Assembly: GCA_012511555.1 (NCBI GenBank)
Contig: JAAZFX010000117.1
Span: 1 to 33,506 of the forward strand
Reading direction: 5' to 3'
DNA length: 33,506 nucleotides
DNA from: Alcaligenaceae bacterium
Lineage (GTDB): Bacteria; Pseudomonadota; Gammaproteobacteria; Burkholderiales; Burkholderiaceae_B
Of this stretch, positions 30,330 through 33,506 are shown piece by piece (the stretch's first letter is position 1; every line of letters starts with the position of its first letter). The translations under genes and the position numbers were made by a program. The notes below the pieces were generated by a model that was not told where the DNA came from, ran no database searches, and saw only the letters and a list, made by a program, of their open reading frames with translations.

Positions 30330-30386
30330 AGCAAACTCCTAACTATTTTTATATCTTAACAATCTAATTGTAAATCATGATAATAA

Positions 30387-31505
30387 CTATCTGCGGCTAA
30401 ATACTGAAGGCAACAATAACCACCGTGGGCAGCGCCAATTAACTAAGCGTGAATACAACCACAAATAAAGTCCTGAAAAGACCAACATAGATAAGCAAAG
30501 CATCCATGAGTTTGACCAGAAAATAGTCGCCGGTACCAGTCCGATCAAACAAAGCACCCACAAATACGGCGATGTTAGCGCATTACATAAAGCCGGCACC
30601 TGATGGCGACTATCACGGCTAAAAGTCACTCGTACTAAGCGTCTAAAGATTAGTTGATGCAAATGCAGAGCATCCGGCTGATCAACTCGCACCTTGCGAA
30701 TAAAACGGCGGCGCCAAATCGAAAACATAGTTTCAAAAATTGGGTAAAACAAGACTGCAAGCGCATAAAAAGGTGAGACGGATGGATTACGCGCCACTAG
30801 CTGCACTGCCAATTCGGCTAATATAAATCCAATGAAATAAGCTCCGCCGTCACCTAAAAACACTCGCCCAAAAGGGAAATTCCAAACCAAGAAGCCCATC
30901 ACCGCAGATGCCATCGCAAGGGCAATGGCAAAAATCGCCATATCATTGACCTGATACGCTACCAAGGCCAAAGAAATGGAAATCAGACAGGAAACCATAC
31001 CGGCCAGACCGTTCATGCCGTCAATAAGGTTCATCGCATGGGTACAGCCGCCGACAGCAACCATGGTAAATAGCAACGACACAGGCCAAAAGCTTAGAAC
31101 CCAGTCAAACCATTCAAAACCAACACGCGAAACCCCGCCCAACAGCCACCAAGCGATTGCAGCTGAGGCAAAGGCTGCCAACAAACGCTTACCAGCACCG
31201 ATCTCTTTGGTTATATCCTCTAAGATACCCGCCACAAAAACCGGCATGGCAGCCACAAACAAAGCTGGCCAAAACCAGTTTAAAGTCGTATTATCCGGCT
31301 TCCCTAAAACCAACAAGCCAGCCAAAGTACCTGCAAACACAGCCAAACCACCAATACGTGGGGTGGAGCGTGTGTGAGAAGCCTGAGGCTTGTCTAGATC
31401 TGAATCACCAGTAAAGCGTCCGTGCCAACGCTCGGAGGCAATAATCAAACCGCCTACCGTAAACGCTACAACACAAATCAAGAGATACTGCCAAGCATCT
31501 GTCAC
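30387..31505 (-). CDS. WecA/WbpL-like undecaprenyl-phosphate glycosylphosphotransferase
   Basis: Multi-TM; TPRIGGLAVF, NLIDGMNGLAGM, FLGDGGAYFIGF and ALHLHQLIFRRL motifs of the MraY/WecA family. Confidence 0.93.
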   Translation of the reverse strand: MTDAWQYLLICVVAFTVGGLIIASERWHGRFTGDSDLDKPQASHTRSTPRIGGLAVFAGTLAGLLVLGKPDNTTLNWFWPALFVAAMPVFVAGILEDITKEIGAGKRLLAAFASAAIAWWLLGGVSRVGFEWFDWVLSFWPVSLLFTMVAVGGCTHAMNLIDGMNGLAGMVSCLISISLALVAYQVNDMAIFAIALAMASAVMGFLVWNFPFGRVFLGDGGAYFIGFILAELAVQLVARNPSVSPFYALAVLFYPIFETMFSIWRRRFIRKVRVDQPDALHLHQLIFRRLVRVTFSRDSRHQVPALCNALTSPYLWVLCLIGLVPATIFWSNSWMLCLSMLVFSGLYLWLYSRLVNWRCPRWLLLPSVFSRR

Positions 31506-31635
31506 AATATATCTACTATCAAAAAGTATTAATCAATTAAGCTCTTAAAGACAACAAAGTCTAACAGACTTACAAAGTTAAAATAGTTAGCATCTATTTA
31601 AATTTGCAACATAGCTTATAGTAGCCTTGCGCTTA

Positions 31636-32178
31636 CTACTCTGCTCTGACAACGCCTTCAGTTGCAAAGCCCCACTCTTGCGCATAATCCAATAACTCGT
31701 TAACTACAGTCGCATCAGCTTGCTTGGCGCGAGACAACACCCACAAGTACTGACGATCTGGCGTACCGACAAGTGAATATTCATAATCACCGGCTATTTT
31801 TAAAATCCAGTAATCTCCCCAAACAGCAGGGATAAAAGACATCCAAGCTGGCGCAAAACGGACTTCCAGTTTAGCGCTATCGGGCGTTTGCACTGCAGTG
31901 GCGAGCCTAGCCTGCCCTTTGGCTTCGTCAAAACTGCCATCAGCCACTCTGCAGCTATTAAGTACTTCAATGCTACTATCGGCCTTTAAACTATAAACTG
32001 CTTGTGTATCACCTATGCATTGCGCTTGAAAACGATTAGGCAATTTAGCCTGTTCGTACCATGTACCCACATACTGCGTTAAATCAACCGATTTTTCAGT
32101 ATCAAGTGGCGCATAGCTAGCCTTTGATGAGCAAGCAGCTAACATGCTCACTAACAATATACCAAGTACTTTTTTCAT
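31636..32178 (-). CDS. lipocalin family lipoprotein (Blc-like)
   Basis: MKKVLGILLVSMLAACSS lipobox; VDLTQYVGTWYEQAKLPNRFQAQC lipocalin GxW motif; YLWVLSRAKQAD. Internal ATG at 32178 preferred over the ORF start at 32241. Confidence 0.93.
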   Translation of the reverse strand: MKKVLGILLVSMLAACSSKASYAPLDTEKSVDLTQYVGTWYEQAKLPNRFQAQCIGDTQAVYSLKADSSIEVLNSCRVADGSFDEAKGQARLATAVQTPDSAKLEVRFAPAWMSFIPAVWGDYWILKIAGDYEYSLVGTPDRQYLWVLSRAKQADATVVNELLDYAQEWGFATEGVVRAE

Positions 32179-32255
32179 AAGACCCCCTAGTTGCTTATAG
32201 TGATATTGTAAACATAGTCCTGCCCTATATTTCCATACCACTCTATCAAGTGGAC

Positions 32256-32287
32256 AAAAAAAACCCGGAACCTAAAAGATTCCGGGT
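32256..32287 (-). terminator. rho-independent terminator of the putative sRNA
   Basis: Minus strand ACCCGGAA-tcttttagg-TTCCGGGT followed by T8. Confidence 0.9.
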
Positions 32288-32419
32288 AAATCCACCAAAG
32301 GAGGAGGGTGGAGGAGACATCTGCATAAACTAAAGCCCTAATTGAGGAGACAATTACAAGAAGAAACTTTAGTTTAAATTCCTGCGAGCTACTAGGTAAA
32401 AACCCTATAACTCGACAAC
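32256..32419 (-). ncRNA. putative small RNA carrying multiple anti-Shine-Dalgarno motifs
   Basis: Minus strand: putative promoter TTGTGC-N17-TATTAT (32454-32426); hairpin UAAACUAAAG/CUUUAGUUUA enclosing UAAUUG-UCUCCU-CAAUUA; hairpin UCCACC-CUCCUCCUUU-GGUGGA; terminator ACCCGGAA/UUCCGGGU + T8. No plausible ORF. Confidence 0.75.
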
Positions 32420-32425
32420 AATTAA

Positions 32426-32454
32426 ATAATAGCAAAACTTTTGTTGCGGCACAA
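32426..32454 (-). promoter_or_regulatory. putative sigma70-type promoter of the sRNA
   Basis: TTGTGC - 17 nt - TATTAT on the minus strand; -10 matches 5/6, -35 matches 3/6. Confidence 0.45.
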
Positions 32455-32537
32455 GAAGAAATAGATGAAAACCCTAATTAACTTATTTAATCTTATTTTT
32501 TTTGTTGTTTTTTTATGCAAAACAAAAGATTTATTCC

Positions 32538-32568
32538 TGACAATTAGAGAAAAGCCTCTCAATTGTCA
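32538..32568. repeat. imperfect inverted repeat in the sRNA-osmC intergenic region
   Basis: TGACAATT(A)GAGA-aaagcc-TCTCAATTGTCA: 12 paired positions with one bulged A. Confidence 0.6.
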
Positions 32569-32664
32569 TCTTAATGATATTGCCAACTAAACTCTATTCC
32601 CCAAAGATCATACTAAGATCCTTTAGGCAAGTGCTCAATCAACTGATGAAAAGCGACACAATAC

Positions 32665-32693
32665 TTATAAATAAAACCTCAGTTCTATATAAT
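32665..32693 (+). promoter_or_regulatory. putative promoter for the osmC-like gene
   Basis: Consensus -10 TATAAT at 32688-32693 with TTATAA 17 nt upstream. Confidence 0.45.
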
Positions 32694-32756
32694 GATTTAA
32701 CACATTTAAAAATTTAAATAATTGATCAAACATCAAAAAGTATAGGAAAGATTGTT

Positions 32757-33179
32757 ATGCAATGTTCTGTTGAATGGAATGGCCCTGAGGGTATGTTATT
32801 TGTTTGTAGCACCGGTAGTGGTCACACCCTTACTATCGATGGCCCCCCTGAGGGTGGAGGCAACAACCTCGCACCTCGCCCTATGGAAACTCTATTAAGC
32901 GGCGCAGGTGCTTGCTCTGCTTATGATGTTGTCATGATTTTACAACGTGGTCGCAAAGACATTCGTCGCTGTCGCTTAAATATCACTTCAGAACGCGCTG
33001 ACACTGAACCCAAGGTCTTCACCAAAATTCACTTTGAATTTATTGTCAGCGGTCGTGAGCTGCAAGAAAGCGTCGTTGAGCGTGCGATTAATTTAAGCCA
33101 CGAAAAGTATTGCTCCGCCATTGCAATGCTTAATAAAACCGCCGAAATCACCCACTCATTCCGCATTGAAGAGGTTTAA
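32757..33179 (+). CDS. OsmC family protein (YhfA-like)
   Basis: 140 aa; [51 protein letters not shown] carries the conserved OsmC Cys positions. Confidence 0.88.
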   Translation: MQCSVEWNGPEGMLFVCSTGSGHTLTIDGPPEGGGNNLAPRPMETLLSGAGACSAYDVVMILQRGRKDIRRCRLNITSERADTEPKVFTKIHFEFIVSGRELQESVVERAINLSHEKYCSAIAMLNKTAEITHSFRIEEV

Positions 33180-33506
33180 TGATGAATTCTAATCTTATAA
33201 ACACCAACGCACGCTCAGACCAGTATGAGGAGTTGATGCGTTTTGTGTTCGAACATGGTGTTGAAAAATCAGACCGTACAGGCACCGGCACCCGTTCACA
33301 TTTCGGCTATCAAATGCGCTTTGATTTACAGCAAGGCTTCCCGCTCGTTACCACTAAAAAAATTCACCTTCGCAGTGTCGTTTATGAATTGTTGTGGTTC
33401 TTGCGTGGCGACTCTAATGTCCGCTGGCTTCAAGAAAACGGCGTCAGCATTTGGAACGAGTGGGCTGACGCCGAGGGTGAGTTAGGGCCTGTTTATGGTG
33501 TACAGT
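33179..33506 (+). CDS. thyA: thymidylate synthase, N-terminal part (runs off the window)
   Basis: Frame from ATG 33179 (or 33182) reads [109 protein letters not shown]. Absent from the ORF track because no stop lies in the window. Confidence 0.96.
   Translation, partial: MMNSNLINTNARSDQYEELMRFVFEHGVEKSDRTGTGTRSHFGYQMRFDLQQGFPLVTTKKIHLRSVVYELLWFLRGDSNVRWLQENGVSIWNEWADAEGELGPVYGVQ

Noticed and set aside
30976-31377. 133 aa plus-strand ORF (with another at 31157..31414)
   Set aside because: Antisense to a confidently identified WecA-like gene; composition is what an antisense reading of a membrane protein gene gives.
31557-31571. AAGTCT-AAC-AGACTT hairpin upstream of the WecA-like gene
   Set aside because: Short stem with no convincing T-tract; insufficient to call a terminator or operator.
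32296-32352. Repeated GGAGGAG/GAGGAGAC purine motifs on the + strand look like tandem ribosome-binding sites
   Set aside because: No ATG/GTG/TTG-started ORF follows at proper spacing. The minus strand explains the motifs better as anti-SD loops within a terminated, hairpin-rich transcript.
32187-32435. 82 aa ORF on the minus strand
   Set aside because: It runs through the sRNA hairpins and a rho-independent terminator into the lipocalin 5' end, with low-complexity hydrophobic composition and no supporting RBS or family resemblance.
1-33506. CRISPR arrays, transposases, integrases, toxin-antitoxin or phage genes
   Set aside because: None were recognised. Apart from the polysaccharide cluster, the window is chromosomal housekeeping DNA.

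Overview
This 33.5 kb window looks like chromosomal DNA of a low-GC proteobacterium. The gene order nusB-ribH-ribBX, ispE-tRNA-Gln-prs-rplY-pth-ychF and lolB-TPR, plus the close match of Prs to Bordetella-type Prs, suggest an Alcaligenaceae-like betaproteobacterium (inference). Most of it is housekeeping: thiL (partial), nusB, ribH, ribB/ribA fusion, ftsY, rsmD, coaD, a YfhL-type ferredoxin, asmA, ychF, pth, rplY, prs, tRNA-Gln(TTG), ispE, lolB, a TPR protein, mutM, a GlcD/D2HGDH-like FAD oxidase and a phosphohexomutase. One accessory block (about 21.9-31.5 kb, minus strand) is a compact surface polysaccharide cluster: WecA-like initiator, UDP-HexNAc dehydrogenase, UDP-HexNAc 4-epimerase, MVN-type flippase and three GT4 genes, one of them a tandem GT4-GT4 fusion. 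No recognisable Wzy or Wzz is present. The window ends with a Blc-type lipocalin, an OsmC-like protein and the start of thyA. The most interesting signal is non-coding. In the lipocalin/osmC intergenic region, the minus strand (about 32419 to 32256) encodes a probable small RNA with a putative promoter, several hairpins and a strong rho-independent terminator. It displays three anti-Shine-Dalgarno (CUCCU-type) motifs, two of them in hairpin loops, and one loop (CUCCUCCUUU) mimics the 3' tail of 16S rRNA. Secondary points are a three-hairpin leader before rplY, a terminator between tRNA-Gln and prs, a CPBP protease gene inserted between pth and ychF, and a degenerate GTP cyclohydrolase II domain.
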